Shown: piece after piece, positions 43,472-51,767 of the stretch
Position numbering within the stretch: the stretch's first letter is position 1
How the letters are laid out: every line of letters starts with the position of its first letter
Assembly: GCF_000718635.1 (NCBI RefSeq)
Contig: NZ_JOBF01000003.1
Span: 806,001-870,000 of the forward strand
Origin: Streptomyces varsoviensis
GTDB lineage: Bacteria; Actinomycetota; Actinomycetes; Streptomycetales; Streptomycetaceae
DNA: 64,000 nucleotides
Direction: 5' to 3'
Notes under the pieces: model-generated
What the model was told of the DNA's origin: nothing
The model's database searches: none
The model's input: the letters and a program-made list of their open reading frames with translations, nothing else
Position numbers and translations under genes: made by a program

Positions 43472-44561
43472 CGGACGCCGCCCCCTCCGGGAGGAGTACG
43501 GCGTCGTCCGCCGCGAAGTGCAGGGTGGCCTCGTCGCCTAGGGCCGGGGTCTCGCGGAGTTCCCGTACGTCGGCCTTGACGCGGTGGCCGGCGATGTCGA
43601 CGTACAGGCGGTGGGTGGAGCCGCGCCACTGGACCTCGGCGATCCTGCCGTGCAGGGCGTTGGGGCCGGGGCCGAGGCCGACGAGGTGGGGCCGTACGCA
43701 CAGGGTGGCCGTCGCCCCCTCGGCGGCGGCGCCGGTGTCGACGGTGAGCCGCGTGCCGGCGAAGGCGACGCCGCCGGAACGGACCGTGACGGGCAGCAGG
43801 TTGGAGTTGCCGACGAAGGAGGCGGTGAACTCGGTGCGCGGGCGGCGGTAGAGGTCCTGCGGGGTGCCGCAGTCCTGAAGGCGGGCCCGGTCCATGACCG
43901 CGATGCGGTCGGCCAGCGTCAGCGCCTCCACCTGGTCATGGGTGACGTACAGGATGGTGACATCGGGCAACTCCCGGTGCAGCCGGGCGAGTTCGGCGAG
44001 CATCCCGGAGCGCAGCCGCGCGTCGAGGGCGGAGAGCGGTTCGTCGAGGAGCAGCACCCCGGGCCGTATCGCCAGTGCCCGCGCGATGGCGACGCGCTGC
44101 TGCTGGCCGCCGGAGAGTTCGCGCGGGTAGCGCCTGGCGTAGGCGGCCATGCCGGTCATCTCCAGCGCCTCGGCGACGCGGCCCGCGATCTCGGCGCGCG
44201 GGGTCTTTTGCGCCTTCAGGCCGAAGGCCACATTGGCGTCGACCCGCAGGTGCGGGAAGAGCGCGTACTGCTGGACGACCATCCCGACGCCGCGCCGGTA
44301 CGGCGGCAGCGCGGTCACGTCCCGGCCGCCGATCCGCACCCGCCCGGCCACCGGCCGTACGAACCCGGCGACGGCCCGCAGCGCGGTGGTCTTGCCGGAG
44401 CCGGACGGCCCGAGCAGGGCCAGTACCTCGCCCGGCTCGACGGTGAGGTCGAGGCCGTCGAGGACGGTGTGCTCGCCGTACGCGACGGTCACGCCCTCGA
44501 AGGCGATGCCGCCGCCCGGCGGGGCGAGCACCGCCCCGCCGGCCGTCGTCGACGTGGTCAC
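43464..44561 (-). CDS. Aminophosphonate-type ABC transporter ATP-binding protein
   Basis: 365 residues. Walker A is GPSGSGKTT, the Q-loop MVVQQYALFP, the signature [15 protein letters not shown], Walker B VLLLDEPLSALD and the H-loop YVTHDQVEAL. The ~110-residue C-terminal part is a TOBE-like regulatory domain (LCVRPHLVGLG, VQWRGSTHRLYVDIAGH). This is PotA/PhnT-like. The GTG start overlaps the stop of the hydrolase gene (GTGA). Confidence 0.9.
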   Translation of the reverse strand: MTTSTTAGGAVLAPPGGGIAFEGVTVAYGEHTVLDGLDLTVEPGEVLALLGPSGSGKTTALRAVAGFVRPVAGRVRIGGRDVTALPPYRRGVGMVVQQYALFPHLRVDANVAFGLKAQKTPRAEIAGRVAEALEMTGMAAYARRYPRELSGGQQQRVAIARALAIRPGVLLLDEPLSALDARLRSGMLAELARLHRELPDVTILYVTHDQVEALTLADRIAVMDRARLQDCGTPQDLYRRPRTEFTASFVGNSNLLPVTVRSGGVAFAGTRLTVDTGAAAEGATATLCVRPHLVGLGPGPNALHGRIAEVQWRGSTHRLYVDIAGHRVKADVRELRETPALGDEATLHFAADDAVLLPEGAASDG

Positions 44562-45310
44562 GTCCGCGGCTCCGGGTGCCCGGCCGGACGCCCGTTCTCC
44601 CCCGCCGCGTCCGCGAGCAGCGCGGGCAGGTCGGCCACGGAGTCCAGGACGTGCGTGGCCCCCGATTCCCGCAGCGCGTCCGCGCCGTGCGCGCCGGTCA
44701 GGACGCCCGCGACGACGCCCGCGCCCGACCGCCGCCCGGCGATCATGTCGTACGAGGTGTCGCCCGCGACCGCGATCCGCCGCACGCTGTCGGCGCCGCC
44801 GGTGCGCAGCAGCGCGGCGAGCACCATGTCGGGGTACGGTCGGCCGCGCCCGCCCGCGTCGGCCGGGCAGAGGGTGAGCTCCACCAGGTCCCGCCAGCCG
44901 AGCGCGTCGAGGATGGCGTCCTGGGTGACGCGGGCGAACCCGGTGGTCAGAACCACCCGGCGGCCGTCGGCCTTGAGCCGCTCGATGGCCTCCCGGGCGC
45001 CGGGGACCGGCTCGCACCGGCCGTCGGCCACCAACTTCCCGTAGGTGGACTCGAATTCGGCGTTGGCGCGCTGAGCCCGCTCCTCGTCCCCGAAGAGGTG
45101 CCGGAAGACGGAGATCTTGGACTCGCCCATGGTGGCGCGTACGTAGTCGAGCTTCGCGGCGTGGTCGGCCGAGCCGGGCTCGACGCCGAGGCCGCGGGCG
45201 GCGGCGTCGAAGGCCAGCTCGACGAGGCCCCCGTCGGCGACGGTGGTGCCCGCCATGTCGAGCACGACGAGCTGAACGCTCTCCGCGGTGTCCTGCGTGG
45301 TCACGGTCAT
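44558..45310 (-). CDS. Phosphonatase-like HAD hydrolase
   Basis: 250 residues. Motif I VVLDMAGTTVADGG is the phosphonatase form (DxAGTT). MGESKISVFRHL retains the Lys that in phosphonoacetaldehyde hydrolase forms a Schiff base with the substrate. Motif II is VLTTGF and motif III AGDTSYDMIAGRRSG. It should cleave the C-P bond of phosphonoacetaldehyde or a close analogue to phosphate plus an aldehyde. The DHxR segment after the Lys in classic PhnX is replaced, so specificity may differ. It is coupled to the ATPase gene and follows the FAD oxidoreductase gene by 5 bases. Confidence 0.88.
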   Translation of the reverse strand: MTVTTQDTAESVQLVVLDMAGTTVADGGLVELAFDAAARGLGVEPGSADHAAKLDYVRATMGESKISVFRHLFGDEERAQRANAEFESTYGKLVADGRCEPVPGAREAIERLKADGRRVVLTTGFARVTQDAILDALGWRDLVELTLCPADAGGRGRPYPDMVLAALLRTGGADSVRRIAVAGDTSYDMIAGRRSGAGVVAGVLTGAHGADALRESGATHVLDSVADLPALLADAAGENGRPAGHPEPRT

Positions 45311-45315
45311 TCTCT

Positions 45316-46440
45316 TCACCATCCCAGTTCGTTCGCGGTGCGCTCGGCGATCGCCGGAGAGCAGGTCATGCCTCGGCCGCCGGGCCCGGTGACCAGCCAG
45401 ACCCCGTCCCGTACCCGCTGCCGGTGCACGACGCGCGCGGTGTCCGTGCACTGCGCGTACACCCCGGCCCAGCGGCGGCGGACGGTGGGCAGCGGGCGGC
45501 CGAGCAGCCCTTCGACGACCCCGGCCAGGTGCTCGTACGGGTCCTCGACGACGTCGAAGTCGAAGGGCGCGTCGTACTCGTGGGTGTCGCCGATGGTGAG
45601 CCCGCCGTCGGCGCGCTGGACCATCAGGAGCTGCGCCCGGTGCTCGGCGGCGGCCGGCGGCTGCTGCCGCGCCGCCGCCATGGCGTCGAGGGCGCCGCCC
45701 GCGTAGGCGGGGTAGTAGCGGAAGCTGTCGGCGTCGGCGACGGAGGTGGTCAGCGCCTCGCCGAGCGGGTCGGTCTGCATCATCTGGAGCCGTACGCGCC
45801 GTACGGGCAGGTCCGGGGCCAGCTCCTTGACCAGCCCGCCGAGCCAGGCCCCGGTGCACAGCACGACGGCGTCGGCGGTGTGCACGTCGCCGTGGTCGTC
45901 GCGGACGGCGCGTTCGCCGGTGATCTCGCGGACCTCGCGCCCGCCGAGGAAGGTGTAGCGGCCGGATTCCAGCAGCTTGTCCTTGAGGGCGCGCTGCGCG
46001 ACGCGGGGCTCGACGGCGGCGTCGCGCTCGCAGTGCAGGGCGCCGAGGACGGCACTGCCGCGCAGGGCCGGGTTGGCGGCGCGGGTCTCCTCGGCGGTGA
46101 GGAGCGCGTAGCCGCGGGCGGCGGCGTCGGGGCGGGCCGCGGCGGCCTCGGCGACGGCGAGCTCCGCCGGGTCGGTGAGCACGGTCAGCGAGCCGTTGGC
46201 GCGGAAGCCGAGGCCGGGCACGCGCTCGCCGATGGCCTCCCACAGCTCACGGGCGCGCAGCGCGGTGTCCAGTTCCTCGCCGCCGGCCCGGCCGCTGACC
46301 CAGACGAGCCCGAAGTTCCGTACCGAGGCGCCTCTGGCCTCGGCTTCCCGTTCGATGTGGACGACCTCGTGGCCGCGTTCTATGGCGTGCCAGGCGTGCA
46401 TGGTCCCCACCACGCCGGCTCCGACGACTATCACTCGCAT
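45316..46440 (-). CDS. FAD-dependent oxidoreductase of the phosphonate-linked TIGR03364/HpnW type
   Basis: 374 residues, DAO-superfamily flavoprotein. The dinucleotide fold starts at residue 2 (RVIVVGAGVVGTMHAWHA, with ERE at the end of beta-2). A second FAD-contact stretch is ADAVVLCTGAWLGGLVKEL, and the C-terminal segment is LVTGPGGRGMTCSPA. This family is found beside phosphonatase-like hydrolases and oxidises aminophosphonates, for example removing an N-methyl or amino group. It could thus make phosphonoacetaldehyde for the next enzyme, replacing the missing PhnW transaminase. It is first gene of the operon; ATG 46440. Confidence 0.87.
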   Translation of the reverse strand: MRVIVVGAGVVGTMHAWHAIERGHEVVHIEREAEARGASVRNFGLVWVSGRAGGEELDTALRARELWEAIGERVPGLGFRANGSLTVLTDPAELAVAEAAAARPDAAARGYALLTAEETRAANPALRGSAVLGALHCERDAAVEPRVAQRALKDKLLESGRYTFLGGREVREITGERAVRDDHGDVHTADAVVLCTGAWLGGLVKELAPDLPVRRVRLQMMQTDPLGEALTTSVADADSFRYYPAYAGGALDAMAAARQQPPAAAEHRAQLLMVQRADGGLTIGDTHEYDAPFDFDVVEDPYEHLAGVVEGLLGRPLPTVRRRWAGVYAQCTDTARVVHRQRVRDGVWLVTGPGGRGMTCSPAIAERTANELGW

Positions 46441-46517
46441 GTCCGGAACGCTCCTTTGATCGGCTGGCCCGCGGCGGACCGGGAGGCGGCGCCGCGGTGA
46501 ACAGGCCACCAAGTTTG

Positions 46518-46527
46518 GCCTAGACCC
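46518..46527. promoter_or_regulatory. Candidate GntR/HutC-type operator before the aminophosphonate operon
   Basis: GGCCTAGACC differs by one base from the palindrome GGTCTAGACC recognised by HutC-subfamily GntR regulators such as DasR. It lies 78 bases upstream of the FAD oxidoreductase start, between it and the regulator gene, with GTTATCC nearby as a possible -10. Confidence 0.4.
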
Positions 46528-46635
46528 GTTATCCTTCCGTGATTGGGGGAGGGAGCGAAAGGTGTCGCCCGGGGTGCCGTGCGGTGACTTCCGACACAGG
46601 CGAGGGGCGGGGGCGGCAGACACCGCCCCCGCCTC

Positions 46636-47460
46636 TCAGCCCTCCTGGCCCCCCTCGTCCTCCGGTTGTTCCCAGCCCTCCACCTGGCCCGAACCCTCCA
46701 GGCGCGCCGTGAAGGAGAAGCGGTCCCCCCGGTAGAGCGAGCGCACGCGCTCCAGCGGGCGCCCGTCCGTGTCCCGCGACATCCGGTGGATGAGCAGCAT
46801 CGGCAGCGCGGGCGGCGTCCCGATCAGCAGCGCCTCGCGCGGCGTCGCGAGCACCGTCTCCAGCCGCTCGTCCGCGCTGCCGAAGCGGATGCCGAGCCGG
46901 TCGCGCAGATACCCGTAGAAGGAGGAGTCGGGCTCGAAGTCCGTATCGAGGTGCGGAACGCGTTCCACCGCCACGTACGTGCTCTCCAGCCCCACCCGTT
47001 CGTCGTCGGCGAGCAGCACCCGCTCCATGTGCCACACCGGCTCGCCCGGTTCCAGTCCGAGCTCGGCGGCGAGCGCGGCCGAGCACGGGGAGCGCTCCAG
47101 GCCGATCAGCCCGCGGCCGGGCCGGCGGCCCTGCCGCCGGACGCCCTCGGTGTAGCTCGCGAGCGACAGCGGCTGCTCCAGCTTGGGCCCGGCGACGACC
47201 GTGCCCCGCCCCAGCCGCCGCAGCCGTCCCTCCAGCAGCAGATCGCGCAGCGCCTGGCGCACCGTCTCCCGCGAGACCTCGAACCGGACGGCCAGGTCCC
47301 GCTCGGGCGGCAGCAGCCCGCCCTCGCCCAACTCATCGAGCAGGGACGCGACTTGAACCTTCACCGCGTAGTACTTGGGGATGCGCCCGTGCTCGGGTAT
47401 GCCGGACCGGATCGGTGCGCCGGGCGCCTGGTCCATCAGGTAGTCCACTGGGTAGTCCAC
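46636..47460 (-). CDS. GntR/HutC-family regulator with UTRA domain
   Basis: 274 residues. The N-terminal GntR winged helix is VASLLDELGEGGLLPPERDL followed by AVRFEVSRETVRQALRDL. A UTRA ligand domain makes up the rest (LEPGEPVWHMERVLLADDER, VPHLDTDFEPDSSFYGYLRD, LIGTPPALPMLLIHRMSRD). Such regulators sense small substrates of adjacent catabolic operons, so it most likely controls the aminophosphonate genes, which start 195 bases further on. GTG 47460 has GAGG about 8 bases upstream. The start encodes VDYPVDY from a 10-bp direct repeat. Confidence 0.88.
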   Translation of the reverse strand: MDYPVDYLMDQAPGAPIRSGIPEHGRIPKYYAVKVQVASLLDELGEGGLLPPERDLAVRFEVSRETVRQALRDLLLEGRLRRLGRGTVVAGPKLEQPLSLASYTEGVRRQGRRPGRGLIGLERSPCSAALAAELGLEPGEPVWHMERVLLADDERVGLESTYVAVERVPHLDTDFEPDSSFYGYLRDRLGIRFGSADERLETVLATPREALLIGTPPALPMLLIHRMSRDTDGRPLERVRSLYRGDRFSFTARLEGSGQVEGWEQPEDEGGQEG

Positions 47461-47477
47461 GGCGTGATCCTCGCACT

Positions 47478-48410
47478 TCAGCGCCGCTCCCGCCGCGCCC
47501 CGGCCAGCAGCGCCCCGCCGCCCAGCACGAGTACGGCCGCGGCGACGCCGAGCCCCAGGAGCGGCGTGCCCGAGCCCGTGTCGGCGAGGGCGGGCGGCAG
47601 GGCGGCGCGGCCCCCCGTGATGTCGTCGCCGTAGCCGTCGGAGGGCCGCCCCGCGCTGAGCGCCGGCAGCCGCCGCTCGCCGTGCGCGTGCGCCCGCCGG
47701 ACGGTGAACGCGTAGTCGCCGGACCGGCCGGCCCAGTGGCCGTCGTCGACGCGCCGCCGCGCGGCGGCGACGTGCTCCGTCACCGGCCCCTCCGGCGCGC
47801 CCGCCGCGAACCGCTGCCGCACCGGCACCACGACGGACCGCCCGGCGGGGACGTCGAAGCCGGGGAAGCCCGGGGCAGCGGGGGTGTCGGGGGCGCCCGA
47901 GGTGCCGGGCGATCCACCGCCGAACACCCCGACGTTCTCGGCCGCGTTGGCCCGTACGGTCCGTACGAACCGTACGGGCCGCCAGCGGCGCGCCCGCTCG
48001 TCGTAGAACTCCATCCGGATGTCGCGCGGCCGCAGGGCCCGGTTCCGGTCGGCGAGGACCGCGACGGGGTGCACGGCGCGGCACCCCGCCCCCGTGGCGG
48101 CGCGCAGCTCCAGCCGCCAGCCGCGCCACCCGGCCCCGCTCCCGTATGTGGAGGGGCCGCCGCTGAGCCGCGCGGTGACGGGGTATTCCGCGCCGCGGGC
48201 GGCACCGCAGCTCGGCGGCTTCCCGCCGGAGTCGCCGGGCGCCGTACGTACCTGCGTCGGGGCACGTGCCAGGGCTGGGGCTGAGGCACGTACGAGGGCT
48301 GGGGCGCGTACGAGGGTCGCTTCCGGGGCGAGCGCGCGGGCGGTGTCCGGGGCGAGTACGAGCGCGAGCGCGGCGGCGCTCAGGGCGGCGAGGACACGGG
48401 GCAGGCGCAT
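47478..48410 (-). CDS. LAxTG cell-wall-anchored surface protein
   Basis: 310 residues from ATG 48410 (GAGG 7 bases upstream). The signal peptide is RVLAALSAAALALVLAPDTA. The C-terminal sorting signal has LADTG at about residue 277, then a hydrophobic stretch (LLGLGVAAAVLVLGGGALLA) and RRERR. LAxTG is the motif recognised by class E sortases, and a class E sortase is encoded at 55294-56091. The mature domain (YPVTARLSGGPSTYGSGAGW, FVRTVRANAAENVGVFGG) is beta-rich and of unknown function. It lies 17 bases downstream of no partner; the next gene on this strand is the GntR regulator. Confidence 0.82.
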   Translation of the reverse strand: MRLPRVLAALSAAALALVLAPDTARALAPEATLVRAPALVRASAPALARAPTQVRTAPGDSGGKPPSCGAARGAEYPVTARLSGGPSTYGSGAGWRGWRLELRAATGAGCRAVHPVAVLADRNRALRPRDIRMEFYDERARRWRPVRFVRTVRANAAENVGVFGGGSPGTSGAPDTPAAPGFPGFDVPAGRSVVVPVRQRFAAGAPEGPVTEHVAAARRRVDDGHWAGRSGDYAFTVRRAHAHGERRLPALSAGRPSDGYGDDITGGRAALPPALADTGSGTPLLGLGVAAAVLVLGGGALLAGARRERR

Positions 48411-48607
48411 CGGCGGACCTCGGCTGAGGGGAGGTGACGGGAAGGACGGGGGTGACGAGAGGGGCCGGAAAGCGATGTGCGGCGATGGAAGGCGACGGAC
48501 ATCACGAACCGTCAGGAACATCGCATCGTGCGCCCCGATGCCGCCGCACGACCCGGCCGGCTACCCCCGAATGGTCTCCACATCCCGCCCGATCAGCGGA
48601 TTTTCTG

Positions 48608-49792
48608 TCAATCAGACCGCGTTGGCGGGGGCGCCGGAAACGCGCCTCCGGACCGCCCGAACAGCGGCGCCAGCACCAGGTGCGCCGCCCCCTCGACCAC
48701 CGTCCGCTCCCCGCCGGGGGCGAGGGCCACCGGGACCGTACGCCCGTCCGCGCGCGCCGCGTCCTCGGCCAGCACCGCGCCCACCCCCCGTACGTACGTG
48801 TCCGCGGCCATCAGCAGGGTGCGGCCGCCGAGCAGCACCCGGCCGATGTCCAGCAGTTGTACGAGGTTGGCCGCGCCGACCCCGAGCAGCCGGGCCGCGC
48901 GCGCCGGGTCGCCGGCCGCGACCGCCGCCAGGCACAGCGCCTCGACGCAGCCGCGCCTGCCGCAGCCGCAGGGCGGGCCGTCCAGTTGGACGACCTGGTG
49001 GCCGAACTCGCCCGCGGCCGTGCGCTCGCCCCGGTACACCCCGCCGCCGAGCACGAGCCCGGCCCCCAGGCCCGTACCGAGGTGCAGATAGGCGAAGGAG
49101 TCCGCGACCGGGTCGGGGCCCGGGGCCGGGTCCGAGACCGAGTCGGGGTGCCTCACCCCCGTCCCCGGAGCGTTCAGCGCGAGGCCGAGGGCCGCGGCGT
49201 TGGTGTCCTTGTCGACGACGACGGGCAGCGCCAGCCGCGCGGCGAGGGCGGCGCGCAGCGGGAAGCCGTCCCAGCGCGGGAAGCCGGTGATGCGCCCCAG
49301 CACCCCGTCCCGGTGATCGAGCGGCCCGGGGGCCGCCACGCCCACGCCCAGCACGGCGCGCCCCTCCCCCGCCGGGCCCATCAGCGCCTCGGCCGCCCGC
49401 GCGGCGGTCTCCACGACCTCCGCCGCCCCCGCCCCGAAGTCGAGCGGGGCGCGGCGGGACGCGACGGTGCGGCCGGCCAGGTCGGTCCGTACGGCTATCA
49501 GCTCGTCCCGGTCGATGTGCAGCCCGATGGCGTGCCCGGCGTCGGGGACCAGGCGCAGGACCGTGCGGGGCTTGCCGCCCGTGGAGGCGCGGCGGCCGGC
49601 GTCGGCGGCGAAACCGTCCGCGCGGAGCCGCGCGGTGATCTTGCTGACGGCTTGCGGGGTGAGACCCGTGCGCCCGGCCAGCTCCAGGCGGCTGACGCCC
49701 CCCTCGCCCGCGTCGCGCAGCAGGCCCAGTACGAGGGCGGTGTTGTGCCCGCGCAGAGCGGTGAGGTTGGCCCCTGAATCTGATCTGTGCAC
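48608..49792 (-). CDS. ROK-family transcriptional regulator
   Basis: 394 residues. The N-terminal helix-turn-helix (VSRLELAGRTGLTPQAVSKI) is followed by a ROK sugar-kinase-like domain (GVGVAAPGPLDHRDG, VVDKDTNAAALG, YLHLGTGLGAGLVLGGG). The ROK zinc motif CGCGRRGCVE is complete. These proteins repress sugar or polyol genes and release DNA on binding the sugar. It is divergent from a Gfo/Idh oxidoreductase, with a 27-bp palindrome in the 56-base gap, so autoregulation plus control of the oxidoreductase is likely. A Pro-rich insert lies before the ligand-binding core. Confidence 0.92.
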   Translation of the reverse strand: MHRSDSGANLTALRGHNTALVLGLLRDAGEGGVSRLELAGRTGLTPQAVSKITARLRADGFAADAGRRASTGGKPRTVLRLVPDAGHAIGLHIDRDELIAVRTDLAGRTVASRRAPLDFGAGAAEVVETAARAAEALMGPAGEGRAVLGVGVAAPGPLDHRDGVLGRITGFPRWDGFPLRAALAARLALPVVVDKDTNAAALGLALNAPGTGVRHPDSVSDPAPGPDPVADSFAYLHLGTGLGAGLVLGGGVYRGERTAAGEFGHQVVQLDGPPCGCGRRGCVEALCLAAVAAGDPARAARLLGVGAANLVQLLDIGRVLLGGRTLLMAADTYVRGVGAVLAEDAARADGRTVPVALAPGGERTVVEGAAHLVLAPLFGRSGGAFPAPPPTRSD

Positions 49793-49815
49793 CGACCTAT
49801 AGTCCCAGGCGCTTG

Positions 49816-49842
49816 CACTTTGGCAACAGCGTTGTCAAAGTG
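49816..49842. promoter_or_regulatory. 27-bp palindromic operator between ROK and Gfo/Idh genes
   Basis: CACTTTGGCAAC-AGC-GTTGTCAAAGTG has 12-base arms with one mismatch. It ends 7 bases before the oxidoreductase ATG and lies 24 bases from the ROK start, so binding would block both promoters. Confidence 0.75.
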
Positions 49843-49848
49843 GGCGGC

Positions 49849-50967
49849 ATGGATGGCACCACTGGCTCCCCGCTCCGCGTCGGCCTCATCGGCTACGGCC
49901 TGGCAGGCTCCGTCTTCCACGCCCCCCTGATCGCCACCACCGACGGCCTCGCCCTCGACACCGTCGTGACGGCCAGCCCCGAACGTCGGCAGCAGGCGCT
50001 CACCGAGCACCCGCGGGTCCGTACGGTCGACACGGCCGAGGAGCTGTTCGGCCGCGCGGCCGAGCTGGACCTGGTGGTCATCGCCTCCCCCAACCGCACG
50101 CACGTGCCGCTCGCCCGCGCCGCGCTCGAAGCCGGGCTCCCGGCCGTCGTGGACAAGCCGCTCGCGGCGACCGCGGCCGAGGCCGAGGAGCTGGCCGCGC
50201 TGGCGGCCGACCGCGGGCTGCTGCTGAGCCCGTTCCAGAACCGCCGCTGGGACAACGACTTCCGTACCGTCCGGCAGCTCATCGCCGACGGGCACCTCGG
50301 CGACGTGCTGCGCTTCGAGTCCCGCTTCGAGCGCTGGCGGCCCCGGCCCAAGGGCGGCTGGCGGGAGTCCGGCGACCCGGCGGAGCTGGGCGGGCTCCTC
50401 TACGACCTCGGCAGCCACCTGGTCGACCAGGCCCTCGCCCTCTTCGGCCCGGCCGCCACCGTCTACGCGGAGGCCGATGTGCGGCGGCCCGGCGCGGAGG
50501 CCGACGACGACACGTTCATCGCGCTCACCCATGTGAACGGCGTCCGCTCGCACCTGTGGATGAGCGCCACCACCGCCCAGCTCGGCCCGCGCTTCCGGGT
50601 GCTGGGCACCGGCCAGGGCTATGTGAAGTACGGGCTCGACCCGCAGGAGGCCGCGCTGCGCGAGGGCCGCCGGCCCGGCGACGACGGCCCGGCCTGGGGC
50701 GTGGAGCCCGAGTCGGCCTGGGGCCGGATCGGGGCGGGCGAGTCGCCGCGCACGGGCGGCGGCGACCCCGTGCCGACCCTGCCGGGCGACTACCCCGCGT
50801 ACTACGCGGCCATCGCCGAGGCCCTGCACGACGGCGCCGCGCCGCCGGTCACCGCCACCGAGGCCGCCGCGACGCTGCGGGTGCTGGAAGCGGCGCGCGC
50901 CAGCGCCGCCGAGGCCCGTACGGTCCGTATCGCGCAGGCGGGGGCGGGAGAGGGAGGGACGCGGTGA
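49849..50967 (+). CDS. Gfo/Idh/MocA-family NAD(P)-dependent oxidoreductase
   Basis: 372 residues. The N-terminal Rossmann fold (RVGLIGYGLAGSVFHAPLI) precedes the family EKP-equivalent DKPLA and the catalytic-region His in YDLGSHLVDQAL. These enzymes oxidise sugars or cyclitols. The ATG lies just after the palindrome, so expression is very probably under the ROK regulator. The stop overlaps the next gene (GTGA). A longer frame from 49813 would place the start inside the operator and is rejected. Confidence 0.92.
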   Translation: MDGTTGSPLRVGLIGYGLAGSVFHAPLIATTDGLALDTVVTASPERRQQALTEHPRVRTVDTAEELFGRAAELDLVVIASPNRTHVPLARAALEAGLPAVVDKPLAATAAEAEELAALAADRGLLLSPFQNRRWDNDFRTVRQLIADGHLGDVLRFESRFERWRPRPKGGWRESGDPAELGGLLYDLGSHLVDQALALFGPAATVYAEADVRRPGAEADDDTFIALTHVNGVRSHLWMSATTAQLGPRFRVLGTGQGYVKYGLDPQEAALREGRRPGDDGPAWGVEPESAWGRIGAGESPRTGGGDPVPTLPGDYPAYYAAIAEALHDGAAPPVTATEAAATLRVLEAARASAAEARTVRIAQAGAGEGGTR

Positions 50968-51467
50968 CCGCCGAAGCGGACCGGACCGCCGAAGCAGGTC
51001 TGACCGCCGAAGCCGACCTGATCGCGGAACTGACCGAGCAGGAACAGCGCCTGGTCCTCGACCGCTTCGGCAACGACGACGCCTGGCGGCTCGGCGCCCT
51101 CCTCGTCGAGCTGGCGCGCGAGCGCGGCGCGGCCGTCACCGTCGACATCCGGCGCGGCGCGCAGCAGCTCTTCCACTGCGCCCTGCCCGGCACCTCGGCC
51201 GACAACGACGCCTGGACCGACCGCAAGCGCCGCGTCGTGGAGCGGTACGCGGAGTCCTCCTACCTAGTCGGCGCCCGCTTCCGCGCCAAGGGCCGCACCT
51301 TCGAGGACTCCTCCCGGCTGGACCTGGACCGCTACGCGGCGCACGGCGGGGCGTTCCCCATCCGGCTGCGCGGTACGGGCGTCATCGGGACCGTCGCGGT
51401 CTCCGGCCTCTCCCAGGCCGAGGACCACGCCCTGGTCGTCGAGGCCCTGGAACGCCACCTGGGCTGA
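50964..51467 (+). CDS. UPF0303/heme-degrading-like (DUF336) family protein
   Basis: 167 residues. The body (ELARERGAAVTVDIRRGAQQ, shown with LFHCALPGTSADNDAWTDRK and HGGAFPIRLRGTGVIGTVAVSGL) matches the UPF0303 branch of the HbpS/DUF336 fold. The family is often co-transcribed with Gfo/Idh oxidoreductases; its function is unsettled (small-molecule or heme binding). The first ~20 residues are an acidic repeat (TAEADRTAEAGLTAEAD). GTG 50964 overlaps the oxidoreductase stop and has GGGAGGG upstream. Confidence 0.88.
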   Translation: MTAEADRTAEAGLTAEADLIAELTEQEQRLVLDRFGNDDAWRLGALLVELARERGAAVTVDIRRGAQQLFHCALPGTSADNDAWTDRKRRVVERYAESSYLVGARFRAKGRTFEDSSRLDLDRYAAHGGAFPIRLRGTGVIGTVAVSGLSQAEDHALVVEALERHLG

Positions 51468-51474
51468 CGCCCCA

Positions 51475-51556
51475 TCACTCCTCGGCCCCCGCACCGGGCC
51501 CCGGCGTGCGCGAGAAGCGCGCCGAGCGCGGCGAACGGCGCGGTGAATACGGACAT
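51475..51556 (-). pseudogene. Possible truncated N-terminus of a YidC-like gene
   Basis: GGAGGG lies 7 bases before an ATG at 51556 that opens MSVFTAPFAALGALLAH, hydrophobic and like the first helix of the small YidC/Oxa1 proteins that often follow DUF6412 genes. After about 17 codons the frame becomes unrelated, antisense to the DUF336 gene. I read it as the remnant of a deleted gene, or a chance ORF with a good ribosome site. Confidence 0.3.
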
Positions 51557-51671
51557 GGGTGAACCCTCCACGGGGTCTCGTCGTGCCGGATCGAAATATC
51601 GGCGTGACGAGCCGCGCGGGCTCCATATCGCGTACGGGAATCGGACCGGGACAGCCATGCCAACCGGTGCG

Positions 51672-51760
51672 GCCGGAAATGCCGGAGCACCAGAGAAACC
51701 AGAAGAACCGGAAGGAACCAGAAGTAACCGGAAAGAACCGGGAAAGGCCGGATCGGAACG
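51672..51760. repeat. Purine-rich imperfect repeat (AACCRGAA units)
   Basis: Units such as AACCAGAAG, AACCGGAAG, AACCAGAAG, AACCGGAAA and AACCGGGAA follow one another at roughly 9-base spacing. GC content is well below the surrounding DNA. It lies between the YidC-like remnant and the DUF6412 gene. Confidence 0.7.
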
Positions 51761-51767
51761 AGAGAAT

